Shown here piece by piece: positions 1-7,868 of a stretch of 64,000 nucleotides of DNA (position 1 is the stretch's first letter; each line of letters starts with the position of its first letter). The notes below the pieces were generated by a model. That model ran no database searches. It was not told the DNA's origin and saw only the letters and a program-made list of their open reading frames with translations. Both the position numbers and the translations under genes were made by a program. This DNA is from Nonomuraea solani (GTDB taxonomy: Bacteria > Actinomycetota > Actinomycetes > Streptosporangiales > Streptosporangiaceae), in contig NZ_FNVT01000033.1 of NCBI RefSeq assembly GCF_900108335.1, forward strand, positions 1 to 64,000, in the 5' to 3' direction.

Positions 1-378
1 TTCCTGGCCGGCTTCATCCCGATCGTCGGCATCCTGTTCGCCGGCGCGGTCGCGACCCTGGTCACGCTCGGCGCGAAGGGACCGATCTACGCGCTGATCT
101 TCATCGGCATCCTGATCGTCGAGCAACAACTGGAAAACCACGTGCTCCAACCACTGATCGTCGGCCGGGTACTGCACTTCCACCCACTGGCGATCATCCT
201 CGTCCTGGCCGTCGGCGGCATCCTGGCCGGCATCGCGGGCGCCGTCGTGGCCGTGCCGATCACCGCCATCCTCTACCGAGCCATACCCGAACTCTTCAAG
301 AACGACCCGATCCCCCTCCCGGCAGCACCGGCCCCGAAACCACCGGCGCAGACCGTACCTCCTGAGAAGGAGAACTGA
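1..378 (+). CDS. AI-2E family transporter, C-terminal part
   Basis: The reading frame is open from the first base, so the N-terminal part lies outside the window; 125 residues are visible. They contain three hydrophobic helices and the stretch EQQLENHVLQPLIVGR, which is characteristic of the AI-2E/PerM-type transporter family (multi-pass inner-membrane proteins, usually 340-400 residues). The cytoplasmic tail is rich in Pro and Ala and ends in Glu-Lys-Glu-Asn. Family members export small molecules or act as ion antiporters; the substrate here cannot be told. The gene stands apart from the next one by about 230 bases. Confidence 0.85.
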   Translation, partial: FLAGFIPIVGILFAGAVATLVTLGAKGPIYALIFIGILIVEQQLENHVLQPLIVGRVLHFHPLAIILVLAVGGILAGIAGAVVAVPITAILYRAIPELFKNDPIPLPAAPAPKPPAQTVPPEKEN

Positions 379-477
379 CGGGTTCGGAAGCGGGCGGAGA
401 CGCACGACCAGCGGCTGGGGCGCGGAGCCTTGCGTCGAGGCGAGAGGCGAGAGTGCTGCCCATCCGGGGGTGAGCTG

Positions 478-606
478 TGATCAGCTCCGGCGATGAGCTT
501 TGCTCGGAATGTCCATATCCGTCTCCGGGCAGACGGCGTTGACTGACAGTGTCCGGTTACCTGTCTTCGGGTGGGATGCACCGGCGCTACTGGGGCGGAG
601 GCGGTC
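478..606 (+). promoter_or_regulatory. Repeated upstream element, copy A
   Basis: This intergenic stretch aligns over about 125 bases with 7721-7845, upstream of the protein kinase gene. Shared blocks include TGATCAGCT, GATGAGCTTTGCTCG and GTCTTCGGG. The GATGAG/GCT core also occurs at two other loci (4400 and 19260). Its place just before a start codon suggests a promoter region; the sigma class is unknown. Confidence 0.5.
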
Positions 607-1218
607 ATGTCAACCGAGACCGTGATGTGGGTGTCCATCATCGCCGGGGCGATGGTGGTGGTGCCAGTCTCCGGCTTCTGCCTGCTGCGGAGGCGTCGAG
701 ATCGCCTGCGCGAGCGATTCGGCCCCGAGTACGAACGCACGGCTGCCGCAGAGGTCACCCGCAGGACGGCCGAGCGTGCGATGCGAGTCCGTCGAACGCG
801 ATCAGGCTCACTCGACGTACAGCCGCTCGATCCAGACGCACGCCGCGGCTATGCCGACAGGTGGGCCGCGGTTCAGGAGCGTTTCGTGAACGAGCCGAGT
901 CCCGCCGTCTGCGAGGCCGATCTGCTGGTGCGGGCCGTCATGGCCAAGCGCGGATACAGCACTGAGGACTTCGCGCAGCAGGCCTCAGACCTGTCACTGG
1001 GACACAGCCGCACCCTGGAGCACTACCGCCACGCCCACGAGATCAGCGGGCGCGCCGCGGGCAGGTGGGTGTCGATCCAGGAGCTGCGGCAGGCCATGAC
1101 GCACTATCACGCCTTGTTCGACGACCTCATCGGCGACGACCAGCGGCCCCTCCGTGATCGGGCTGCCGCTCGAGCACCCCTGACACGGCCACGCGGAACT
1201 ACGGGTCCCCGCCGGTAG
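607..1218 (+). CDS. Membrane-anchored hypothetical protein
   Basis: A 203-residue protein with one N-terminal transmembrane helix (about residues 6-24) followed by Arg-rich residues, so the bulk is probably cytoplasmic. I chose the ATG at 607, which has a GGGGCGGAGG ribosome site, over an upstream in-frame codon. The C-terminal half (RWAAVQERFVNEP, then an ADLLVRAVM-type helix) resembles the protein encoded at 6508-6948 on the other strand (RWHDLQASFVDDP, ADSLMDEVM), so the two belong to one small family. The function is unknown. The upstream DNA carries the repeated element at 478-606. Confidence 0.75.
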   Translation: MSTETVMWVSIIAGAMVVVPVSGFCLLRRRRDRLRERFGPEYERTAAAEVTRRTAERAMRVRRTRSGSLDVQPLDPDARRGYADRWAAVQERFVNEPSPAVCEADLLVRAVMAKRGYSTEDFAQQASDLSLGHSRTLEHYRHAHEISGRAAGRWVSIQELRQAMTHYHALFDDLIGDDQRPLRDRAAARAPLTRPRGTTGPRR

Positions 1219-1310
1219 GCCGCAGGCGCTCAGGAGGCCGCGAGCCGGAAACGCGATCGATGGATCCAGCCCATGGTCGCGCCACGGAAACTCATGGAGG
1301 TGTCAGACCA

Positions 1311-1898
1311 ATGGCATTACCTCATCAGGAGAGCCAAAGCCGCCTTCTCCCCGATAGCGACTCCTCGGCTGGGACGGCTGAGGAGAGCGGCGCCGACGAA
1401 AGCCACAAGGAACGCATCGACCGTGAATTGTCCGAGCTCCTGCAGGGGCTTCGGGTCATGGTGACCGGAGTGCAGGTGCTGTTCGCCTTTTTGCTGGCGA
1501 TGCCGTTTCAGAGCGGCTTCGCCAAGGTGGACACCTCGGGCCACTGGCTGTTCTTCATCGCGTTGACGGGGTCGGCCACCGCCTCGCTCTGTTTCATCAC
1601 GCCCGCTGTTCAGCACCGGCTGCTGTTCCGTACCGGGCTGAAGGAGAAGATCGTCCGCCGCGCCAACGAGCTTGGCCTGGCCGGCGCCGTATCCCTGGCG
1701 GTCGCGATCACCGCCGCGATGGCGCTGGTGGCCGAGGTCGTGCTCGGCAATTGGCTCGCCATAGTGTTCGGCGCCGCGGCGGCGCTGGCGACCTGCTGGC
1801 TGTGGCTCCTGCAGCCGATCATCGACCTGCGCCGCCAAGTGGCGGCCAGCGCACCGCAGACAAGAGGTGGCGCGGGCCAACGAGACGGGCGCCGGTGA
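1311..1898 (+). CDS. DUF6328-like integral membrane protein
   Basis: A 195-residue protein with a polar N-terminus (about 45 residues) and then four hydrophobic segments. The block ERIDRELSELLQGLRV followed by VQVLFAFLLAMPF is typical of the DUF6328 family of actinobacterial membrane proteins, whose role is not known. The ATG at 1311 follows GGAGGT with good spacing and is preferred over in-frame starts further upstream. The gene stands alone between two hypothetical membrane-protein genes of the same strand. Confidence 0.8.
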   Translation: MALPHQESQSRLLPDSDSSAGTAEESGADESHKERIDRELSELLQGLRVMVTGVQVLFAFLLAMPFQSGFAKVDTSGHWLFFIALTGSATASLCFITPAVQHRLLFRTGLKEKIVRRANELGLAGAVSLAVAITAAMALVAEVVLGNWLAIVFGAAAALATCWLWLLQPIIDLRRQVAASAPQTRGGAGQRDGRR

Positions 1899-2190
1899 GC
1901 CGGTCGGCACCGACCGGGCGATCGTGATCGGTCAGTGGTCATGGCGAGGCCGTCTTTCCGCCGCGCTCATCGCTGGTTGCTCCACACCATCCTTCGCCTC
2001 GCTGATCGGTTCAACTGATGGCCCCTTCCCGAATCGCCTGTTTCCGCCTCAGCAGCCGGGGGGGTTGGCTCGAAGCGAACAAGTGTGACCGTCGGTGCCG
2101 GCAACCGGCCGGCGGCCGGCACCCTGCTTCGACCGGTCCGGAAGACCGATCCCACGCAGACATCGATGCACCGCCACAGGGAGTACGGCC

Positions 2191-2475
2191 ATGGGCATCA
2201 TCGCTTGGATCATCCTCGGGCTGGTCGCCGGCCTGCTGGCCAGAATGCTGGTCCCCGGCAAAGACTCGCAAGGTTTGATCATCACCCTCGCGCTCGGTGT
2301 CGCCGGCGCGCTGCTCGGCGGCTTCGTGGCCACCGAGGTGTTCCACGTCTCAGGCATCCAGGGCTTCTTCAACCTGTCCACCTGGATCTGCGCCGTCGTC
2401 GGCGCGGCAGCCCTGCTGCTCGCCTACAACCTGGTCACCGGCCGGCGCACTGGCCGCTGGGCCGGCCGGCGATAA
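2191..2475 (+). CDS. GlsB/YeaQ/YmgE family stress membrane protein, copy 1
   Basis: A 94-residue protein with three transmembrane helices and the family signature MGIIAWIILGLVAGLLA, then a Gly-rich second helix (LGVAGALLGGF). Members are small inner-membrane proteins induced by stress, formerly called transglycosylase-associated. The start is fixed by homology with copy 2 (7435-7112, minus strand). About 100 bases upstream are also shared with copy 2, including GACCGGTCCGGAAGACCGAT at about 2132-2151. This suggests shared control. The C-terminus ends in a short Arg-rich tail. Confidence 0.93.
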   Translation: MGIIAWIILGLVAGLLARMLVPGKDSQGLIITLALGVAGALLGGFVATEVFHVSGIQGFFNLSTWICAVVGAAALLLAYNLVTGRRTGRWAGRR

Positions 2476-2750
2476 CCCCTCCCAGGAAGGATGTCACCGC
2501 CTGTGCCGGCGGTTGCTCCTGCTCATCGGTGCGGTGACCGTGATCCCTGATCTCGACATTCAGGCTGTCGCCCGTGCATGCGTCTGCGCAGGTTGGGCGC
2601 GGGCCGGGCGCCGTACAAGCTCGCCGGACAGATGCGCCGGGCGGCGTCTTCCGCGGATGCCGGGCGACGGTACGGGCCCTTAGGCGCCGGGCCACCGTGC
2701 TCCGTGGGCGTGGTCGTAATCCAGGCTGAGCCGTAGCTTCTCAGGGCCGG

Positions 2751-3713
2751 TCATGGCGAGAACTCGCGGCGTCGTGCGGCCAGGCGGGCCGGGCTCGGCC
2801 AGCGTACGTCGTGGGCCCAGCCGAGCCTTTCCAGCAGTCGGATCAGCCGGGCGGAGATGTCGATCTGGCCGGGCAGCACACCGTGGCGGGCACAGGTGGG
2901 GTCAGCGTGGTGGCCGTTGTGCCAGCTCTCGCCGAACGACAGGATCGCCAGCGGCCAGAAGTTCGCGGCCCGGTCCCCGGCGCGGGTCTTCAGAGGCCGC
3001 TCGCCGAAGACATGGCAGACGGAGTTGATCGACCAGGTGACATGGTGCAGCAGCGCGATCCTCACCAGGGCTCCCCAGAAGAACGCGGTCAGCGCGCCGC
3101 GCCAGGTGCCGGTGGCCAGCAGGCCGACGGCGGGCGGCAGCAGCAGGGAGGCCGCGACCAGCGGCCCGAACAGCCGGTCCACCCGGCCCATATCGGCGTC
3201 GGCGAGCAGGTCCTTGGCAAAGCGCCGCCGGTTGGTGCGGTCACGCTCGAACATCCAGCCCACATGCGCGAAGAGCAGCCCTTTGGCCAGACCGCGCACG
3301 CTGTGCCCGTAACGCCAGGGCGAGTGCGGGTCGCCATCACGGTCGGCGAAGGCGTGATGGCGCCGGTGGTCGGCCACCCACTGGATGACCGAGCCCTGCA
3401 CGGCCAGGGACCCGGCCACGGCCAGGCCGATCCGCAGCCAACGGCCCGCTTTGAACGCGCCGTGCGTGAGATGGCGGTGGAAACCCACCGTGACGCCGAG
3501 CCCGGTCAGGACGTAGGTGCCGGTCGCGATCGCTACGTCGGTCCAGCTCAGCCCCCATCCCCAGGCCGCTGGCACGGCTGCTGCGAGAGCCGCGAACGGC
3601 ACCAGCACGAATACCCACAACGCGATTACCGCCGCGACCGATTTACGGCCGTCGATGATCGGTACCGCGCTGAGTCGCTCCCGATCGACCACGCCTGCAC
3701 CCGTCGGCTCCAT
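2751..3713 (-). CDS. Acyl-CoA/fatty acid desaturase, copy 1
   Basis: A 320-residue integral membrane di-iron desaturase. The three histidine boxes are present: HRHLTH (about residue 79), HRRHH (about 116) and HNGHH (about 257). Hydrophobic pairs of helices lie on either side of the first box and near residues 180-210. Such enzymes insert a double bond, usually delta-9, into acyl chains and adjust membrane fluidity. It is paralogous to the gene at 17817-18818 but clearly diverged, especially at the N-terminus. It lies downstream of a LapA-type gene on the same strand. Confidence 0.92.
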   Translation of the reverse strand: MEPTGAGVVDRERLSAVPIIDGRKSVAAVIALWVFVLVPFAALAAAVPAAWGWGLSWTDVAIATGTYVLTGLGVTVGFHRHLTHGAFKAGRWLRIGLAVAGSLAVQGSVIQWVADHRRHHAFADRDGDPHSPWRYGHSVRGLAKGLLFAHVGWMFERDRTNRRRFAKDLLADADMGRVDRLFGPLVAASLLLPPAVGLLATGTWRGALTAFFWGALVRIALLHHVTWSINSVCHVFGERPLKTRAGDRAANFWPLAILSFGESWHNGHHADPTCARHGVLPGQIDISARLIRLLERLGWAHDVRWPSPARLAARRREFSP

Positions 3714-3870
3714 GCCGGTTCCCTCCCATCACACACGCAGCGTCCTTTCCCCTTTGGGACCCGTTCGCCTGCCCACGCCTTCAGCGCACACACTCCCTTT
3801 GGGCTGTTTTGGGATTACGCGGATGCTCTGGTGGCGAAAAGCGTTCTGATGCGTGGGGAGTGCGCGCCGA

Positions 3871-4254
3871 TCAGCGGTTCTGGCGGCGGCGCCGGCTGGC
3901 CAGGCGGCGGAGCTGGGTGATGCGGGCAGTGCCGAGCACCAGGGTGAGCAGGATCCCGCTGATCATGGCGATCAGCATCGCGACCGCGAGCGGCAGCGTG
4001 CCGTGCAGGCCGAGGAAGGACACCTGCGTGACGGTGGTGTTCTGCAGCATGAACACGATGAAGGCGACGGACACGAGCGCGGCGGCCCACACGCCCGCCC
4101 AGGCCACGCTGGTGCGGGTGACGGGCACCGGCCTGGAGTTCTCGGCGCTGGAGCGCACGGCCGGCGTCGGTGAGCTCTCGCCTTGGGGCACATCGGCTTC
4201 AGTCGTCTCAGCGGATGGCGCGGATTTGGTACGGAAGCGGTGCAGGATGCCCAT
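3871..4254 (-). CDS. LapA-domain small membrane protein
   Basis: A 127-residue protein with a polar N-terminus (about 45 residues) and two transmembrane helices. The second half (FIVFMLQNTTVTQVSFLG, then LPLAVAMLIAMISGILL) matches the lipopolysaccharide assembly protein A (LapA/YciS) domain. The tail is Arg-rich and would lie in the cytoplasm. I chose the ATG at 4254 because GAAGGG lies upstream and an earlier in-frame start adds only a short unlikely leader. The role in Gram-positive bacteria is not known. Confidence 0.8.
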   Translation of the reverse strand: MGILHRFRTKSAPSAETTEADVPQGESSPTPAVRSSAENSRPVPVTRTSVAWAGVWAAALVSVAFIVFMLQNTTVTQVSFLGLHGTLPLAVAMLIAMISGILLTLVLGTARITQLRRLASRRRRQNR

Positions 4255-4385
4255 GACAACCCTTCGGTGAGCCGGCCTGGCAGGCACCTCAAAAGCGGCG
4301 GGATGTCGTCGTTTCCGGATACCTCGACTCTACGTCACTCACCTGGCACGCTGATCGGCCTTCACTCACGGCGCGTCGGCAACGC

Positions 4386-4518
4386 GCCCGCAGGCTCGCT
4401 ATCGCCGTAGGTGATGAGACTTGCTGGGAATGGACGTTTCCATCGGCTCGCGGATCACCTTGACTGAGGACTGATCAGCCGGCGCAGCTTGCGTCGCTGT
4501 CACCGTGAGGGGGTCGTG
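4386..4518 (+). repeat. Upstream repeat shared with the zinc-finger gene at 19.2 kb
   Basis: This stretch is a copy, with scattered substitutions, of the DNA upstream of the UBP zinc-finger gene (19151-19280 on the other strand). Shared blocks include CTCGCTATCGCCGTA, GATGAG, CACCTTGACTG and CGCAGCTTGCGTCGCTGTCA. It shows that the promoter region was duplicated together with the now broken gene that follows. Confidence 0.8.
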
Positions 4519-4770
4519 ATGACCCGGGACGCAGAAGGAATGAACGTGACCGCGCGTCGGTCTGAACGGTCAGGCGACGCGTCGCGATCACATCGTCCTG
4601 CTCTCGGCTGCGGAGCCGGGCTTGCCCACGCCCACCTGGGCTGGCTGTTCACCGACGACCAGACCCTACCCGAGAGTTATGCTGGCCGATCCGGCCATCG
4701 CCCGGGCGGCACGCGCCTTTCCCCACGCTGTGCACGCTGTCGCAGGCGATCTGAGGCAGCCCGGCGGGAA
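4519..4770 (+). pseudogene. Chimeric remnant of zinc-finger and desaturase genes
   Basis: The first 100 bases match the start of the UBP zinc-finger gene at 19150 (minus strand). At about 4612-4618 the match switches to the interior of the desaturase gene encoded at 17817-18818 (GLAHAHLGWLFTDDQ and the LLADPAM region). The two genes lie next to each other in the same order at 18-19 kb, so an internal deletion in a copy of that pair explains the fusion. A further short deletion breaks the frame after the LGWLFTDDQT region. No functional product is expected. Confidence 0.8.
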
Positions 4771-4919
4771 GGCCAGGAACGCGTTCAAGCGCTGATCCTC
4801 ACTTCGACAGACCGCCCGGCCGGTCCAGGTCTCGAGCCGGGATCCCGCCCGGACGCCGGTGAACTCCACGATGACCCGCCCGACACCCCCGCGCAAGAAC
4901 GAAGATGGAGGTAGGACCG

Positions 4920-5117
4920 ATGCGCATCGCATCAGTAGTGCTGATCCTGTGGCTGATCGCCGGCGCCATCGCCGCCGGCCAGCGCAACTACTACACACGA
5001 CCAGTGGAGAACTGCAATCAGGTGGCCACCATCGCGGTGACGATCCTGGCAGGCCCCCTCAACTATCTCGGCATGAACCCGAAGATCGCCTGCCAGACAC
5101 CTCAACCCAGCAAGTAG
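4920..5117 (+). CDS. Small membrane protein, unknown function
   Basis: A 65-residue protein with an N-terminal hydrophobic helix (IASVVLILWLIAGAIAAG) and a second, weaker hydrophobic stretch (VATIAVTILAGPLNYLG). It has two cysteines, one in the middle and one near the C-terminus. The ATG at 4920 follows a clear GGAGGT. It lies about 95 bases ahead of a LysR gene on the same strand. I do not recognise a family; the good ribosome site and the periodic hydrophobicity support a real gene. Confidence 0.6.
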   Translation: MRIASVVLILWLIAGAIAAGQRNYYTRPVENCNQVATIAVTILAGPLNYLGMNPKIACQTPQPSK

Positions 5118-5212
5118 TGCCCCGCTTCCAGAAGTTCGCACGCCCACGAGGAACCTAGAGTTGGAGACGACGGCCCGGATCGGCGCCGCCCAGGCAGGAA
5201 GGGGTGGCAGGC

Positions 5213-6187
5213 ATGGAATTACGTCAGTTGCGCTATTTCGTGACGCTGGCCGAAGAGTTGCACTTCGGCCGGGCCGCGGCCCGCGAGCACATCGTGCAGT
5301 CCGCGCTGAGCCAGCAGATCCAGCGACTGGAGCGCGAGCTAGGCGTGCGCTTACTGGATCGCAGCACTCACCACGTCGGCCTGACCCCGGCGGGTGTCGC
5401 TTTCCTCATCGAGGCGCGCCAGATCCTCGACCACGTGGGCCGGGCCGAGCAGGCAGCACGCAGCGCCGCCGCCTCAGCGCCCACGCTCCGTGTCGGCATC
5501 ATCGACGCCGGCTACGACACCATGCCGCAGATCCTGCGCGAACTCCAGCACGCCCACCCCGACATCACGATCCATCAGGTCGAAGCCGGCACCCCCGAGC
5601 AGTACCGGCAACTGGCCGACGGCCGCCTGGACATCGCCATCGGACACGCCTCCCGAACCCCGGCCGAGGTGACGTCCAAGCTGATCAGGCTCGATCCGCT
5701 CGGCGTGCTGGTGCCCAACGACCACGCCTTCGCCGACATGACGGACGGCGTACCCGTCGCCGCCCTGGCCGGCGAGCCCCTGCTACTCGGCGAGGAAAGC
5801 CAGACCCCGGAGCTCAACGAGTTCGTCCTCCAGCTATGCCGCTCGGCCGAGATCGCTCCGGCCATCTACGAGGGAACCGTCGAGAGTACCCGCGCAGCCG
5901 CCGACCTCGTACTCCAGAACCGCTGCGTGCACTGCGTCCCCGCCTCCTTCCGCACCTCCAACCGGCCCGGCACCACCTGGCGGCCCCTGATCGAACCCAC
6001 CGCGCACTACCCCTGGTCCCTGCTGTGGCACCAGGACAACCCCTCCTCCCACATCGCCACCGTCATCAACAGCGCACGCCAACTCGCCGAACGGCTCGGC
6101 TGGCTGGAATCCGCCGCCCCGGCCATCGGGACGGCATCCGGCGAAGGTGCCCCGAGTGCCATCAGCCATAGTGATGAGGCCATCTGA
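5213..6187 (+). CDS. LysR family transcriptional regulator, copy 1
   Basis: A 324-residue LysR regulator. Residues 1-60 form the winged helix-turn-helix (MELRQLRYFVTLAEELHFGR, then SALSQQIQRLERELG). Residues about 90-295 form the periplasmic-binding-protein-like effector domain. The start at 5213 matches the start of its near-identical paralogue at 17537 (minus strand) and sits behind AGGAAGGGG. Both copies share the leader GGCGCCGCCC just upstream. The DNA-binding domain is almost unchanged between copies, so both probably see similar operators; the effector domains differ more. No obvious divergent target gene adjoins this copy. Confidence 0.93.
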   Translation: MELRQLRYFVTLAEELHFGRAAAREHIVQSALSQQIQRLERELGVRLLDRSTHHVGLTPAGVAFLIEARQILDHVGRAEQAARSAAASAPTLRVGIIDAGYDTMPQILRELQHAHPDITIHQVEAGTPEQYRQLADGRLDIAIGHASRTPAEVTSKLIRLDPLGVLVPNDHAFADMTDGVPVAALAGEPLLLGEESQTPELNEFVLQLCRSAEIAPAIYEGTVESTRAAADLVLQNRCVHCVPASFRTSNRPGTTWRPLIEPTAHYPWSLLWHQDNPSSHIATVINSARQLAERLGWLESAAPAIGTASGEGAPSAISHSDEAI

Positions 6188-6507
6188 CGCGCACCGACAC
6201 TGAACGCCATACGCCCGCCGCAGGCGCGTGGTCGAGCACCGACTGAGCCCTGCCGGTGGTGGCCCCTTCTCGGGACAAGCACACCCGGCGGGCGCACTCT
6301 GGCGCCTACCGGCACGCCAGAAGTGCCGACGTCTGCTGATCCGCGGCAACCGGGTCATCGAGGCATTGGAGGATGCGGATATCTCGTACGCCCCCTCCGA
6401 AACGTTGAACGGGCAGCGCGTACGGCACAACGTCAACGCCTCCCTCACGCAGGTCCCGCAGGGTGTTGGTCAGGCGGCTGGGCCGCCCCAAACCAGCGCG
6501 AGCCACC
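6188..6507. other. Gene-less stretch between LysR copy 1 and 6508 gene
   Basis: About 320 bases without a reading frame I can support. Short open frames exist on both strands but have no recognisable motif or ribosome site. Confidence 0.5.
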
Positions 6508-6948
6508 TCACCGCGTCGCGTGGTCGTCGGCGAGCGGCATCAGCTTGTGCAGGACGTTGCGGTAGGCGCGCAGGGCCATCCTCAGCCGCTCGGTCTCCGT
6601 GTCGTCCTGGTCGGTGTTCTTCCAGGGCTCCCGGAGCTCACCCAGGCGGCGTTCCAGCGTCTCGCGGATGGAGGTCATCACTTCGTCCATGAGCGAGTCG
6701 GCTCGCCGGACGGCTTCGCGCGGGTCGTCCACGAAGGACGCCTGGAGATCGTGCCAGCGCTCCAGGACACCGCTCGGTTCGCTGCCGAGCAACGAGCCGC
6801 GTTGCGGTGGCGCGGGTTCGGCCGCCGGGTCGAAGACGAGCTTGTCCGGCGTGAGGACCGTTGTGTCGTCCTCTCGAGCCGGCGCGGGCTGAGGCGGCGG
6901 TACGTCGGTGGCGTGGTCGAGAGGCTCTTCGTCGTTACGGCTGTCCAT
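6508..6948 (-). CDS. Hypothetical protein related to the 607-1218 product
   Basis: A 146-residue acidic, apparently soluble protein. The first 55 residues are Pro/Asp/Glu-rich and probably disordered. The rest is helical, with RWHDLQASFVDDPREAV and ADSLMDEVM, which align with the C-terminal domain of the membrane-anchored protein at 607-1218. The final helix carries RMALRAYRNVLHKLM. The function is unknown. It may be a soluble relative lacking the membrane anchor. It lies downstream of the second GlsB gene on the same strand, with about 160 bases between. Confidence 0.75.
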   Translation of the reverse strand: MDSRNDEEPLDHATDVPPPQPAPAREDDTTVLTPDKLVFDPAAEPAPPQRGSLLGSEPSGVLERWHDLQASFVDDPREAVRRADSLMDEVMTSIRETLERRLGELREPWKNTDQDDTETERLRMALRAYRNVLHKLMPLADDHATR

Positions 6949-7111
6949 GCGATCAACTCTCTTGAGGTCGCCGTGCAGGGCGGGGTGGCGGTCACGGGCA
7001 TCGGCAGCTGGTTGCGGACGGTCCTTGTTCCCCTGGAGACTCGATGCCTTCGCATCGCCCGAGCGGATGGACGTTCCCCGGTCGGGCCGATGCCGTCGAC
7101 CGTTCCCCTGC

Positions 7112-7435
7112 TCAGCGCGAAGTGAGAATGGCCCCGATGGCGATGCAGGTCACACCCACGCCACCGCGCTCGGCCGGTGTCGCCCGGTGAACAGGGTTGT
7201 AGGCGAGCAGCAGAACAGCCGCACCGACGATGGCGCAGACCCAGGTGGACAGGTTGAAGAACCCCTGAACACCCGAGACGTGGAACAGCTGCGTGGCGAC
7301 GAAGCCGCCCAGCAGTGCGCCGGCGACGCCGAACACGAAGGTGATGATCAGCCCTTGCGGGTCTTTGCCGGGGACCAGCGCTCTGGCCACCAGTCCGGCT
7401 ACCAATCCGAGGATGATCCAGGCGATGATGCCCAT
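7112..7435 (-). CDS. GlsB/YeaQ/YmgE family stress membrane protein, copy 2
   Basis: A 107-residue three-helix membrane protein, closely similar to copy 1 at 2191 (MGIIAWIILGLVAGLVAR; VFGVAGALLGGFVATQ). The ATG at 7435 follows AGGAG. Near the end, where copy 1 reads NLVTGRRTG, this copy reads NPVHRATP. That fits a one-base shift at about 7190-7200, which gives an unrelated tail about 13 residues longer. The three membrane helices are intact, so function may be kept. About 100 bases upstream match copy 1. Confidence 0.9.
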   Translation of the reverse strand: MGIIAWIILGLVAGLVARALVPGKDPQGLIITFVFGVAGALLGGFVATQLFHVSGVQGFFNLSTWVCAIVGAAVLLLAYNPVHRATPAERGGVGVTCIAIGAILTSR

Positions 7436-7720
7436 GACCGAACTCCTAGTGCGGCGATCGATGGCTGCGCGGGATCGGTCTTCCGGACCGGTCGAAGCAG
7501 CGGGCCGACCGCCCGCGGACTCGCCGGAGCCGGCTGTCGAACTCGTTCTCCTTGAGCCAACATCCCCGCGTGCGGTACGGACACCGCCGATCCCAGAAGA
7601 GTTCATCACCACAGCCGATCACCGAAGCGGAGCACGGGCGACGAGAACCGTCTGGCGGCTGTGCGGCAGAAGGCCCGGATCGGTGGGCCCCGTCGGGGCC
7701 TGCCGAAGGGATTTGATCGG

Positions 7721-7868
7721 TGATCAGCTACGGTGATGAGCTTTGCTCGAAACGCCGGTAGCCGTCTGCTGGTCAGCGGCATTGGCTGGGTTTGTCTTAC
7801 TGCCCGTCTTCGGGCGGCGTGCGCCGGCATCGGCGCCCAAGTGACGGCTGGCGGACAGGAATGTGGAT
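7721..7868 (+). promoter_or_regulatory. Repeated upstream element, copy B
   Basis: This region upstream of the kinase gene aligns with 478-606. Conserved blocks are TGATCAGCTACGG, GATGAGCTTTGCTCG and GTCTTCGGGCGG. Two unrelated genes therefore share an upstream region, which fits a common regulatory signal rather than simple gene duplication. Confidence 0.5.

Noticed and set aside
2811..3920. Long plus-strand frame opposite the desaturase gene
   Set aside because: It is the antisense shadow of the desaturase gene; the composition is Gly/Arg/Pro-rich and no motif is present.
4489..4914. 141-residue frame as a real gene
   Set aside because: It spans the zinc-finger/desaturase chimera in mixed frames; the match to the source genes breaks by shifts.
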